Shown piece by piece: positions 43,726 through 52,725 of a stretch of 64,000 bases of DNA. A program made the position numbers and the translations under genes. Every line of letters begins with the position of its first letter. Positions within the stretch are counted from its first letter, which is position 1. Below the pieces are notes generated by a model. That model was not told the DNA's origin, searched no databases, and worked only from the letters and a program-made list of their open reading frames with translations. The stretch comes from Methanococcoides methylutens (lineage in GTDB: Archaea; Halobacteriota; Methanosarcinia; Methanosarcinales; Methanosarcinaceae): NCBI RefSeq assembly GCF_000765475.1, contig NZ_JRHO01000010.1, positions 172,966-236,965 on the forward strand, read 5' to 3'.

Positions 43726-45951
43726 ATGTCTCAGGAAACATCTCATGAAGATCAAATGCAGGAAAAAGTTCCCGATCCTGTCGAGGAATATGGTAGTCTT
43801 CAGGATGTTGAACCTTCAATCGAAACAGAGGTAAACAGTCCCTCATCATTTTCTTCCGGGAGTAAAAAAGATTCATTCCTGAGTGGATTCAAACGAAAGT
43901 TGTCCGGAGGTCCAAAAAAGGACAATGATACTTTTGAAAGGTTCTTTGAATACTTCACTATCTTTAAAAAGATCCCTTTTGCATTACTCGGTGATCGGAT
44001 TAAGGCAAGGAAAGAAAAATATGAACATCTTCAGGTGCAACTTTTCCAGGCACGTGTTCCACTTTCATACGAGATGTATGTTTCAAATGCGATTTTCTAC
44101 TCAGTATTTTGTTGTGTAATTGGCCTTATTCTTGGCCTTTTCCTCTCGCATGTTGTTGTGAATCTGGTCGGTCTTCCTGACTCTATAACAAATCTGGAGT
44201 TCAGTACATCTACTTCCTGGATACTGCAATTTAAATCACTATTCATCGGTTTTTTGATAACCGTTCTTTTTGCTGCAATTATTGGAGGTGTCACCTATGG
44301 ATCTTTCATGCTTTACCCCGGTTTCAAGGCAGGTGAACGTAAGGGTGACATCGATAGGCATTTGCCTTATGCTGTAACTTTCATGTATGCTCTTTGTAAG
44401 GGTGGCATGAATATCATTGAGGTATTCAGGCTATTGGCTCGTTCAGAGGATACTTATGGTGAAGTTTCAAAAGAAATAGATGCTATCCTGCGTGAGATGG
44501 ATTATTTCGGACACGACCTTAGAACTGCTATCTCTAACATTAGCGAGATAACTCCTTCAGAAAGGTTTCAGGACCTGATGCAGAACCTTCTCACCATCAT
44601 TGACAGTGGTGGAAGCATTCCACGTTATTTCCAGGACAAGTCTGAACAGTACCTGCAAAAATCCATAGTGGATCAGAAAGGATTCCTGGAGACCCTGGCA
44701 TTGCTGTCAGAATCCTACGTTACTGCATTCGTTGCCGGTCCTCTCTTTATCATCATACTTGGTGTTATGATGGCAGTAATGGGGTCCGGGTCGGATGTCA
44801 TGGTGTATGCTATTATTTATGCTGTACTGCCGATCGGTTCACTGATGTTTGTTGTGATGATCAGTATTATCACTCCAAGTGAGAGTGGCGAACCCGAGAT
44901 CCTGCCTACTACAGTAGTTCTTGATCATGGTATTCCTCAGGTCCCATCATATCTTGAACCTGTATATAATGAAACAGGAGAACTTATAGATGAGACTAAA
45001 GAAAAGGTTCAGGAGAGAGCATTATATGAGGGTCTTGCAAAGTCAAAAAAATCATTATCATTTAGGGATTTCTTGCAGAATCCTCTCAAACCGCTTTTAA
45101 ATAACCCTCTTTATACGCTTGCTATTACATTGCCAATTGCATTTCTGGTTATTTTGATCCCGTTCTTGCTGAACAAAGGAGATCTGTATACAACATCCGA
45201 TATCGTTGCTTTTATTGATGATTATGTTGTGCTTGGTCTTTTCCTTGTTATAGTGCCTCTTGCTATTTTCCATGAGATCAAATCTCATAGGAAGAAAAGT
45301 CTTGAGAAAAATTTTCCGGATTTCTTAAAAAAGCTTGCAAGCACTAATGAGACTGGAATGACCCTTCGTGATTCCATAACACTTATGGCAACTTCCGGTA
45401 AAGGAAGCCTTGGCAAAGAGATCCACAAGATCTGGAAGGACATCTTCTGGGGAATGAATGTCAATGATGCTCTCATCAGGTTTGCCAACAGGCTTCGGAC
45501 CCATGTTATAGCGCGTTCTATGACCCTTATTACAAAAGCCAATGAATCAAGTGGTGATGTGGGTGAAGTGCTTCTGGTAGCAGCACGCGATGCGGCATCA
45601 GAACAGTCTATGAAACGTGAGCGTTCGATGAACATGATGATCTACATAGTGATCATTTATATTGCGTTCTTTGTGTTCGTTGGTGTTATCTATGTTATCT
45701 CCACGACCTTCCTGGCCGAGATGGCAAATGCCGGTGAAAAAATGGCTGAAGCAGGAACTCAGGCTGGTGGATTCCTCGGTAATTTCGACCTTGATGCATA
45801 CACTCGTTTATTCATGCATGCTTCCCTTCTTCAGGGATTAAGCTCCGGGCTTATGGCAGGGGCAATGGGCGAAGGTAATGTGCTTTCAGGGCTGAAACAC
45901 TCAATAGTCATGATCACTGTCGGTTATCTTATATTCACCCTGTTCGTATGA
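43726..45951 (+). CDS. Fused TadB-TadC-type platform protein
   Basis: About 741 residues. An acidic N-terminal section is followed by two GspF-type domains in one chain. The first spans about residues 120-405 (GDIDRHLPYAVTFMYALCKGG, RYFQDKSEQYLQKSIVDQKG) and matches the 307-residue protein at 29365. The second spans about residues 460-740 (NFPDFLKKLASTNETGMTLRDS, KANESSGDVGEVLLVAARDA) and matches the protein at 30293. The start may instead be GTG 43714. No pilin or prepilin peptidase is in the window. Confidence 0.87.
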   Translation: MSQETSHEDQMQEKVPDPVEEYGSLQDVEPSIETEVNSPSSFSSGSKKDSFLSGFKRKLSGGPKKDNDTFERFFEYFTIFKKIPFALLGDRIKARKEKYEHLQVQLFQARVPLSYEMYVSNAIFYSVFCCVIGLILGLFLSHVVVNLVGLPDSITNLEFSTSTSWILQFKSLFIGFLITVLFAAIIGGVTYGSFMLYPGFKAGERKGDIDRHLPYAVTFMYALCKGGMNIIEVFRLLARSEDTYGEVSKEIDAILREMDYFGHDLRTAISNISEITPSERFQDLMQNLLTIIDSGGSIPRYFQDKSEQYLQKSIVDQKGFLETLALLSESYVTAFVAGPLFIIILGVMMAVMGSGSDVMVYAIIYAVLPIGSLMFVVMISIITPSESGEPEILPTTVVLDHGIPQVPSYLEPVYNETGELIDETKEKVQERALYEGLAKSKKSLSFRDFLQNPLKPLLNNPLYTLAITLPIAFLVILIPFLLNKGDLYTTSDIVAFIDDYVVLGLFLVIVPLAIFHEIKSHRKKSLEKNFPDFLKKLASTNETGMTLRDSITLMATSGKGSLGKEIHKIWKDIFWGMNVNDALIRFANRLRTHVIARSMTLITKANESSGDVGEVLLVAARDAASEQSMKRERSMNMMIYIVIIYIAFFVFVGVIYVISTTFLAEMANAGEKMAEAGTQAGGFLGNFDLDAYTRLFMHASLLQGLSSGLMAGAMGEGNVLSGLKHSIVMITVGYLIFTLFV

Positions 45952-45998
45952 GTAGTTGTTCTGTTCAAGCAGGGCAATTACAATGATGGGAGATTTCA

Positions 45999-46643
45999 AT
46001 GAAGATCGTGGGAATTGATGAAGCTGGAAAAGGTCCTGTAATAGGTCCGATGTGTATTGGTGGTGTGAGAATTGATAAGAGTAAAAGTAATGCTCTTAAG
46101 AATCTCGGGGTTGCCGATTCCAAGAAACTGTCGCCAAAAAAGAGAGTGCATCTCGCGTCCCAGATCAAGAAGTATGCAGATGACTATTTTGTTTTTGAAG
46201 TTTCCCCTGACCAGATAGATGAGCTTCGCAAACTGATGACCATGAACGAGATCATGGTGCTTGGTTTTGGAAATGTGATCGAGAATCTTCCGGGTGACGA
46301 GATCTATGTGGATGCAGCGGATGTAAAGGAGGAACGCTTTGGTAAACGTCTTCTTGATAATTATTTGAAAAATCATCCTGACATAACGGCTCCGAAAATA
46401 GTTTCAAAACATGGTGCCGATGATCTTTTCCCGATAGTATCTGCAGCATCCATTGTAGCGAAGGTCAGGCGTGATGAACTTATTGAAGAGCTCAAAAAAG
46501 ATATCGGTGTGGATTTTGGAAGCGGATACCCCTCTGATCCAAAGACCAAGAAGTTCCTGAATGACTGGTATGATGAGCACGGTTCACTTCCGGATATTGT
46601 CAGGCATTCCTGGAAGACTGCACAGAACATCGTTGAAAAGTAA
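45999..46643 (+). CDS. rnhB: Ribonuclease HII
   Basis: A 214-residue archaeal RNase HII, which removes RNA from RNA-DNA hybrids and single ribonucleotides in DNA. The catalytic acids are in GIDEAGKGPVIGPM, IYVDAADV and the SKHGADDLFPIVSAASIVAKV block. The length is normal. It lies 47 nt after the Tad-like operon on the same strand. Confidence 0.95.
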   Translation: MKIVGIDEAGKGPVIGPMCIGGVRIDKSKSNALKNLGVADSKKLSPKKRVHLASQIKKYADDYFVFEVSPDQIDELRKLMTMNEIMVLGFGNVIENLPGDEIYVDAADVKEERFGKRLLDNYLKNHPDITAPKIVSKHGADDLFPIVSAASIVAKVRRDELIEELKKDIGVDFGSGYPSDPKTKKFLNDWYDEHGSLPDIVRHSWKTAQNIVEK

Positions 46644-46672
46644 GATGATCTGATAATCTGGGATGGGACGAT

Positions 46673-46803
46673 CTAGGCCAACAGGAGTGTATTGGGGTTA
46701 AGCTAGACAATGATATGTTGCACTAGACTAGATTTTACTAGAATAAATTATGTTGGGCTAGGTTGTGCTAGAATAAGTTGCGCTAGGCCAGATTGTACTA
46801 GAA
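46673..46803 (+). repeat. CTAG-rich degenerate 5/15-bp repeat
   Basis: Nine CTAG tetramers start at 46673, 46703, 46723, 46728, 46738, 46758, 46768, 46783 and 46798. All fall in the same 5-bp register. Between them, pentamers of the type TTGYR and ATAAR recur, giving a loose 15-bp unit such as CTAGAATAAGTTGCG. The array lies between convergent rnhB and purQ and contains no ORF. Confidence 0.75.
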
Positions 46804-46869
46804 GGAGTTTACTATATAAGATTTAATTAAAGAATATAAAGAAAAAAAGTTGAGTATATTCAGGTAATA

Positions 46870-47565
46870 TTACCTGTTGTTAATATACTCTACCATTGAC
46901 TGGAACATTCTTAGACCATCATTGGAGCCGAGGATTGATTCAGCTGCTCTTTCCGGATGAGGCATAAGGCCCATTACATTCCTTTTTCCGTTCAGTATGC
47001 CTGCAATGTTCTCCTGTGAACCGTTAGGGTTTACCTCATCGGTCACACGGCCTTCTTTGTCAACATACCTGAAGGTTACAAGCTTTTCATCTTCCATGGT
47101 TGAAAGGGTTGCTTCATCAGCATAGAAGTTACCATCCATATGAGCGATGGGTATGCGGATGACCTCTCCTTCCTTGAAAGCGGAAGTAAATGGTGAGTCT
47201 GTGGTCTCAACTCGCAGATTTGTCCATTCGCATCTGAATTTCGGATATTTGTTGGTCATCAGGGCACCATTGAGGAGTCCTGATTCGGTCAGTATCTGGA
47301 AACCGTTGCAAATTCCCATGATGGGCTTACCCTCATCTGCTATCTTTTTTACGGAATTAATGATGGGTGTGCGTGATGCGATAGCACCTGAGCGCAGGTA
47401 GTCACCGTAAGAGAATCCTCCGGGGATAATCGCACCTTCGAACCTGTCAAGGTCTGTTTCCTTGTACCATACACGTTCTGCATCTACACCAACAACATCT
47501 TCCAGTACGTGCAGAACATCAAGATTACAATTACTTCCACCAAACTCAATGATGGCTATTGTCAT
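46870..47565 (-). CDS. purQ: Phosphoribosylformylglycinamidine synthase subunit PurQ
   Basis: A 231-residue class I glutamine amidotransferase supplying ammonia for purine step 4. The nucleophile motif is GICNGFQILTESGLL, and the oxyanion region is PGGFSYGDYLRSGAIA. The catalytic His/Glu are in PHPERAAE. The ATG follows the purS stop directly. The large subunit PurL must lie elsewhere. Confidence 0.93.
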   Translation of the reverse strand: MTIAIIEFGGSNCNLDVLHVLEDVVGVDAERVWYKETDLDRFEGAIIPGGFSYGDYLRSGAIASRTPIINSVKKIADEGKPIMGICNGFQILTESGLLNGALMTNKYPKFRCEWTNLRVETTDSPFTSAFKEGEVIRIPIAHMDGNFYADEATLSTMEDEKLVTFRYVDKEGRVTDEVNPNGSQENIAGILNGKRNVMGLMPHPERAAESILGSNDGLRMFQSMVEYINNR

Positions 47566-47814
47566 TTAAGCTTCCCTCATGTCTATGGTATAATTGTGGA
47601 TGATCGGGTTTGCGATAAGCTTCTGGCACATCTCATCTACCTTCTTCTCTGCCATTTCAGCGGATTCTTCCTCAAGGTCAATGATGTATCTCTTTGATGT
47701 CCTCAGTTCGTTTGTGTGGTATCCAAGGTGTTCCAATGCCCTTTTGATGGTGGTACCTTCCGGGTCGAGCATTCCCGGTTTAAGCTCGATTGTTACTTCT
47801 GCACGATATTGCAT
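47566..47814 (-). CDS. purS: Phosphoribosylformylglycinamidine synthase subunit PurS
   Basis: An 82-residue PurS, the small structural subunit that couples PurQ to PurL. Typical segments are VTIELKPGMLDPEGTTIKRAL and a LGY...ELRTSKRYIID strand-turn. It is first in a two-gene unit with purQ. Confidence 0.92.
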   Translation of the reverse strand: MQYRAEVTIELKPGMLDPEGTTIKRALEHLGYHTNELRTSKRYIIDLEEESAEMAEKKVDEMCQKLIANPIIHNYTIDMREA

Positions 47815-47901
47815 TTTGATCCTCTGTTTTTGCTATAATGTGATTAGGGGTATAATGGTTATCAAGCAATTAAAAATATCGCTTTAACATACACTTTTAA
47901 A

Positions 47902-48447
47902 TTACAATGTTTGTTTTGCATTCCATATTCTTTGTACAAGAGTGAAGTGTGCAAGTACTGCTATAATTGCTACTGCAATTAAAATATATCCTGTGATAGC
48001 ACCCAGTATAAGTATAATAAGTCTTTCAGACCTCTCTGCAACTCCCACGTTCATCGAAGTGGATCCTGCGGCCTCTGCTCTTGCGCGTGTGTAACTGACC
48101 ATGTATGAGCCGATCAATGCGAGAACGCACCATAGCCACAATGGTGCCTGCAGCAAGGTAGCCTGATGGATGCTTCCATTAACGGAGCCGTAAATGATGC
48201 CTGCAAAAATGATAGCATCTGCATATCTGTCACATACCGAGTCCAATACGCCTCCAAATGGTGTTATGTTGCCTGAAGCCCTTGCAACTGCGCCATCAAG
48301 AACATCAAAGATACCACTTAGCATAATGAAGGCCGCACCCATGATAAGTTCACCTATGGCAAACTCAAGGGCTGCAATGCCACTGATAAGCAGTCCTATG
48401 ATGGTTAGGATATTTGGCGAGATCGGAATGTTCTTTGCAAGCGGCAA
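47902..48447 (-). CDS. CDP-alcohol phosphatidyltransferase (archaetidylinositol phosphate synthase type)
   Basis: A membrane enzyme with the family motif DVLDGAVARASGNITPFGGVLDSVCDRYAD (DGxxAR...GxxxD...D), cut here at the C-terminal end of the motif into a six-helix protein. It joins an alcohol such as inositol phosphate to CDP-archaeol in polar lipid synthesis. The start is unclear. A TTG at 48447 is the first usual start, but family-like sequence (NELKDTIRISVLPLAKN) continues upstream to an in-frame TAG near 48500. An ATT about 48 nt upstream, preceded by GAGGGATC, could be the true start. Confidence 0.78.
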   Translation of the reverse strand: MPLAKNIPISPNILTIIGLLISGIAALEFAIGELIMGAAFIMLSGIFDVLDGAVARASGNITPFGGVLDSVCDRYADAIIFAGIIYGSVNGSIHQATLLQAPLWLWCVLALIGSYMVSYTRARAEAAGSTSMNVGVAERSERLIILILGAITGYILIAVAIIAVLAHFTLVQRIWNAKQTL

Positions 48448-48557
48448 AACCGAGATTCTGATAGTGTCTTTTAGTTCATTGAAAATAATTGATCCCTCTT
48501 GCTATCAAGTTCTGTCTATGGGGTTACATTATTAATGAAAGTACTTGTTAAAGTTAA

Positions 48558-49184
48558 TTATAAATCGTGTTCAGTAACGTTCTTGAGCTTATTCATTGCA
48601 TTTGCCATATTGTTCTTCGCTTCTTCATATTCCGGGTCCACATTGAGAACTTTTGCAAAGCAGGTAATGGCTTCATCATACTTGCCAAGGTGGGAATATG
48701 CAACGCCTTTCTTATTCCATGTAAGGGCATATTTTGGATCAAGTTCCATTGTAACATGAACATGCTCATAGCTTCTGATGGCCTCATCATACTCTCCTAA
48801 TATGTCATGGAGCATTCCTTTGTTTATCCATGCATTATCGTATTTAGGGTTGATCTCGAGGGCTTTTGTATAGGATTCTATCGATTCTTTATGGTAACCG
48901 AGGTAGGAATGTGCAATTCCTTTGTTGTACCATATATCTGGATTACGGGGATCAAGTTCTAATGCTTTTTCAAAACAGTAAACAGCTTTCTTATATTCGC
49001 TGAGGTCACAGTAAGCGATCCCGGTATTTGTCCACACAAGTGCCAAAGCTTCTTCATTCCACAAATGAGGATTTCTGGAATCAGATTCAAGAATTGCAGA
49101 ATAGTACTCTACTTTTTCTTCCGGATATTCTGCATGGAAGCCAAGATTGAACAGTGCTTCTATTGTTCTTTCCTTCTCTTCCAT
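48558..49184 (-). CDS. TPR-repeat protein
   Basis: About 208 residues made of five to six tetratricopeptide repeats (AYCDLSEYKKAVYCFEKALE, NKGIAHSYLGYHKESIESYT, NKGMLHDILGEYDEAIRSYE, KKGVAYSHLGKYDEAITCFA). It is a cytoplasmic protein-protein interaction scaffold, common in Methanosarcinaceae. Its partner is unknown. The start at 49184 (MEEKERTIEALFN) is favoured by GGTGGAG upstream over the longer start at 49250. Confidence 0.82.
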   Translation of the reverse strand: MEEKERTIEALFNLGFHAEYPEEKVEYYSAILESDSRNPHLWNEEALALVWTNTGIAYCDLSEYKKAVYCFEKALELDPRNPDIWYNKGIAHSYLGYHKESIESYTKALEINPKYDNAWINKGMLHDILGEYDEAIRSYEHVHVTMELDPKYALTWNKKGVAYSHLGKYDEAITCFAKVLNVDPEYEEAKNNMANAMNKLKNVTEHDL

Positions 49185-49343
49185 CAAATACGACTCCACC
49201 TTTATTTTTGAATAAAGATATAAAAATTCACCTGTTTTTAGATATGCCAAATATCAATTGGTATACTTTCATTTTCCGGTATCTTTCAAATTAATAGGGC
49301 AGGCTTAGAATATATATTCAGTGGTCAATATACTTCGTTTGTT

Positions 49344-49631
49344 TTATGAATTGTGTTCCATGTCTTCTGTCTCTCCAGGTGTCAATGTAGACGAGTACTG
49401 GGGGAATGCGATGGATATGACAAGGAGTGCAAGTGCAACGTTGATCACAGTGACAATGCCAAAGTTACTGTTCATCGAGAATGGGGGGGCTATCAATGCT
49501 GAAAATCCAAAGAGCGTTGTCAGGCCTGAGGTAATGATCGCTTTTCCGGTCTTCTTACTTGCCTCACGCATAGCTTCTACGGGAGTGTGTCCTTTCTTTT
49601 TTCTTCGATCTTTTAAATATATCCGATACAT
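49344..49631 (-). pseudogene. C-terminal remnant of an RND/MMPL-type transporter
   Basis: The minus frame encodes about 95 residues with the hallmark end of an RND-superfamily exporter (EASKKTGKAIITSGLTTLFG, then FSALIAPPFSMNSNFGIVTV and a last helix). It begins abruptly with MYRIYLKDRRKKKGHTPVEA, the cytoplasmic loop before that section. The remaining 600 or more residues are absent. The cut lies at the promoter/start of the divergent asparagine synthetase gene, so this is a truncated relic. Confidence 0.7.
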
Positions 49632-49661
49632 AGATATATGGTTGACAGGTTCTTTCAAATA

Positions 49662-51173
49662 ATGGGCAGGATAGCAGGTTATTTTAACACAGGAAAAGGG
49701 ATCGATTCCAGTGCTATTTTAAGTGAGATGGAAAAGCGCGGATGCTATGATGCGCTCATCTACACAAAAGATGAAGTCCTTGTTTCCCCATCCGTATCTG
49801 AGGTCCCTGATATCTCTTCTGATGGTTCCATGATAACTTTCTTTGATCCTGCAATGACTTCCTCGACTCCTCCTTCAATGATAGATCTTTCATCACCTGT
49901 GAAGGATGTTATAACTATTTGTGATGTTGATCTTTATAACAGGGAAGACCTATCTGATAATTATGAAAAGGCTGTTGCTGATGCTATCAGTAATGATGCT
50001 GATCTTCTTGCTTTGTTCATTCATAATTTGCTTAAAAAAGCATATAATGATAAGTTAAATGAATTGGAGGTCCTATCTTTTCTTGACACATCACTTCGTC
50101 AGCTACGTGGTGTTTATGCATTTGCCTGTAAGGCATATGGGAAAGTCTATCTCGGCAGGGATCTCATAGGTGTTAAACCTCTTTGGTATGATCTTTCCAG
50201 TGGGCTTGCTTTTGCCTCTGAGAAAAAATTCCTTGAAAATGCAGGTTACATGGATGTAAAGGAACTTTCTCCCCGGCAATTATTATGCTATGATCTCGAG
50301 GAAAACACAATTATGGTGCATGGTCGTGAATTCCTTTCCGAGCCAGTTGAGGTTGGGGGGTCGGAGGATGATGTTCGCGACGAATTACTAAAATTACTGA
50401 TAGATGCAGTTTCAGTACGTGTTCCTGATGAGGACTTTGGTGTTATGTTCTCGGCAGGGATCGATTCTACTATCCTGGCTTCCATCTGCAAGGATGTAGC
50501 CGAAGCAAAAGGTGTTTCTGTGACCTGTTATTCTGTTGGACTCTCCGGTGAGACTTCCTCACCGGATGTCATCTGTGCTAAAAGGATAGCCGGAGAACTT
50601 GGATTTAAACTGAAGGTCCATGAGATCGACCTTGGCACAGTTGAAGAATACCTTAAGGTAGTAGTACCTCTGATCGAGGATGCCAGTGTCCCAAAGACCG
50701 GTGTTGCCATGACCATGTATGCTGCGAGTGTTGCAGCGAAGAAGGATGGCATCAATGTCCTTTTTGCAGGTGCCGGCGCAGATGAGCTCTTTGCTGGATA
50801 CAACCGCTACAAACGATCCGGGAATATTAATCTGGATTGTCGGAAGGATATTCTTGAGATGCATGAGGTTAATACATACAGGGATGACACTGTTGCTTCG
50901 TTTACAGGGATAACCCTGCGTCTTCCATATCTTGATGAGGGGTTCGTAGAGTATTCCCTGTCTATCCCGGAAAAGTTCAAAATGTGTGATGGCATGAACA
51001 AAGTGGTCCTACGCAGGGTCGGCGAGGAACTCGGGCTTCCGGAGATGATCACAAAGCGCAGCAAGAAGGCTGCCCAATATGGAAGCCGCTTTGACAAAGC
51101 GTTGGCAAAATTATCAAAGAAAGCAGGTTTTAGCAAAAAGACCGATTATATCAATAGTTTTGAAGGAGAATGA
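49662..51173 (+). CDS. asnB: Asparagine synthetase B-like, glutaminase cysteine missing
   Basis: About 503 residues. The N-terminal half has the class II amidotransferase fold (MGRIAGYFNTG, LRQLRGVYAFACKAYGKVYLGRDLIGVKPLWY). The C-terminal half is the synthetase (VMFSAGIDSTILASI PP-loop, FAGAGADELFAGYNRY, ITLRLPYLDEGFVEYSL). The expected MCGIAG reads MGRIAG, so the catalytic Cys2 is Gly. Asparagine would have to be made from free ammonia, or the substrate differs. An earlier in-frame ATG at 49638 also lacks the cysteine. The next gene starts 4 nt downstream. Confidence 0.82.
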   Translation: MGRIAGYFNTGKGIDSSAILSEMEKRGCYDALIYTKDEVLVSPSVSEVPDISSDGSMITFFDPAMTSSTPPSMIDLSSPVKDVITICDVDLYNREDLSDNYEKAVADAISNDADLLALFIHNLLKKAYNDKLNELEVLSFLDTSLRQLRGVYAFACKAYGKVYLGRDLIGVKPLWYDLSSGLAFASEKKFLENAGYMDVKELSPRQLLCYDLEENTIMVHGREFLSEPVEVGGSEDDVRDELLKLLIDAVSVRVPDEDFGVMFSAGIDSTILASICKDVAEAKGVSVTCYSVGLSGETSSPDVICAKRIAGELGFKLKVHEIDLGTVEEYLKVVVPLIEDASVPKTGVAMTMYAASVAAKKDGINVLFAGAGADELFAGYNRYKRSGNINLDCRKDILEMHEVNTYRDDTVASFTGITLRLPYLDEGFVEYSLSIPEKFKMCDGMNKVVLRRVGEELGLPEMITKRSKKAAQYGSRFDKALAKLSKKAGFSKKTDYINSFEGE

Positions 51174-51177
51174 TAAA

Positions 51178-51873
51178 GTGAAACTGGGTGTTCTTTTTAG
51201 TTCAGGAAAAGATTCGAACTATGCATTGCATATTATGCAGGAGAGGGGTTATTCTATCGAATGCCTGATCACTATCAAGAGCAGGAATCCTGATTCATAT
51301 ATGTTCCATACTCCCAATATCGATCTTGCACGACTGCAGGCCGAAGCTATGGGATTGCCTTTATTGGAAACCTTCACTCAGGGTGAGAAGGAACTTGAGC
51401 TTGAAGATCTTAAGAATGCGATCATACAGGCTCAGGATGAATATGGAATTGAGGGTATTGTGACCGGTGCACTATATTCCAATTACCAGAAGGACCGGAT
51501 AGAGAAGATCTGCAATGAACTTGGTCTTGAGTCATTCTCTCCATTATGGCACATCGATCAGGAGCAGGAAATGAGAGAGCTGCTGGAAAAGGGATTTGAG
51601 TTCATCTTCAGTAGTATTGCAGCATATGGTCTGAACAGCAACTGGGTTGGTAAGATCATATTTAGCAGTGATGTGGATAAGCTTGTGAAGCTCAATGAGA
51701 AGATCGGTCTGAACATTGCAGGTGAGGGTGGCGAGTTTGAGAGCTTTGTTACCGATGCTCCGATGTTCACGAAAAAGATAAAGATAAATAAGTTCAGACT
51801 TGTCGAACGTGATGAGTATACTGCAAATGTTGTGATTGAGGATGCAGAACTTGTAGATAAGAATAATGAATGA
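51178..51873 (+). CDS. Dph6/MJ0570-type ATP-binding (diphthine-ammonia ligase-like) protein
   Basis: About 231 residues from GTG 51178 with GGAG 9 nt upstream. The PP-loop is VLFSSGKDSNYAL near the N-terminus, followed by MFHTPNIDLARLQAEAMGLPL and the family block GIEGIVTGALYSNYQKDRIEKIC, then GEGGEFESFVTDAPMF. Dph6 performs the last amidation of diphthamide on EF2. Its close linkage to an ammonia-using-looking AsnB is notable, since Dph6 also uses ammonia. Confidence 0.85.
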   Translation: MKLGVLFSSGKDSNYALHIMQERGYSIECLITIKSRNPDSYMFHTPNIDLARLQAEAMGLPLLETFTQGEKELELEDLKNAIIQAQDEYGIEGIVTGALYSNYQKDRIEKICNELGLESFSPLWHIDQEQEMRELLEKGFEFIFSSIAAYGLNSNWVGKIIFSSDVDKLVKLNEKIGLNIAGEGGEFESFVTDAPMFTKKIKINKFRLVERDEYTANVVIEDAELVDKNNE

Positions 51874-51963
51874 AAAATAAATGCAATATAATCAATAAAA
51901 AACAATAAAAATTAAATTATTTTATTTTTTAGAAATGAGTTGATTTTGGTATAAGCTAATCGA

Positions 51964-52656
51964 TCAGAAAATAGTTCCTCTGTATATTTGCAGTCCATCG
52001 TCTGAAACTGTGAGGATATATGGGTCCATACTATGGGCGGATGCACGCATTTTTTTAACTCTTATGAAGCGATTTGTACTATCATCTTTTGTATGAACTC
52101 CCAGTTCGATTATCCCATCTGCAAGATAACCCTCGAAGTCATGGTTAGGTCCATTTGGATCAGCCATTTCCAGGATCAGGAACGTAGTCAGGTTCTCTCT
52201 TCTTAGTGGTTCTAATAGGTGATAGAGCCTTTTTCTCATAAGGCGTGGTTCGACATCCATCAGGGAGTAAAGTGCTCCCAGTGAATCCAGTGTTAAACAA
52301 GTAAATTTATCTCCCAATTTATGCTTGTACTGAACGATATTTGTTTCTATAAGGTTTAACAGATCTCCTGAAAATTCATCATACTGGAGTCTGTAATCAG
52401 TAAAGTCTGATATGGTTAGATTTTCCGAAAGTTCTATTCCCATACTTTTCATATTCTCAAGGTGGCTTCGCTTATTTTGTTCAAGGGTTACGTATATTCC
52501 AAATTCACTGCTTTTCTCAAGATATTTGGAAATTATAGAGAAGGTTAGTCCTGATTTGAGGCTTCCTGGTGGGCCAGTTATTAGAACTACACTTCCTTTT
52601 GGTATGTCGTTTTCAAATATGTCATCAAGGCCTTGAATTGTATCTATAAATCTCAC
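51964..52656 (-). CDS. KaiC-like RecA-fold ATPase
   Basis: About 230 residues, one KaiC/RadA-type domain. FIDTIQGLDDIFENDIPKGS leads into the Walker A motif ITGPPGSLKSGLTF. The Walker B region is CLTLDSLGALYSL, and LRRENLTTFLILEMADP follows. Such archaeal KaiC-like proteins are often signalling switches. A GTG at 52656, 5 nt after GGTGG, is preferred over the ATG at 52668. It is the last gene of a three-gene minus-strand cluster. Confidence 0.8.
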   Translation of the reverse strand: MRFIDTIQGLDDIFENDIPKGSVVLITGPPGSLKSGLTFSIISKYLEKSSEFGIYVTLEQNKRSHLENMKSMGIELSENLTISDFTDYRLQYDEFSGDLLNLIETNIVQYKHKLGDKFTCLTLDSLGALYSLMDVEPRLMRKRLYHLLEPLRRENLTTFLILEMADPNGPNHDFEGYLADGIIELGVHTKDDSTNRFIRVKKMRASAHSMDPYILTVSDDGLQIYRGTIF

Positions 52657-52725
52657 TAATACCACCATTTGTTGTATCGTATTCTGTTGATAATATTTCT
52701 CAGACTTATGCAGTTTAATTCATTG

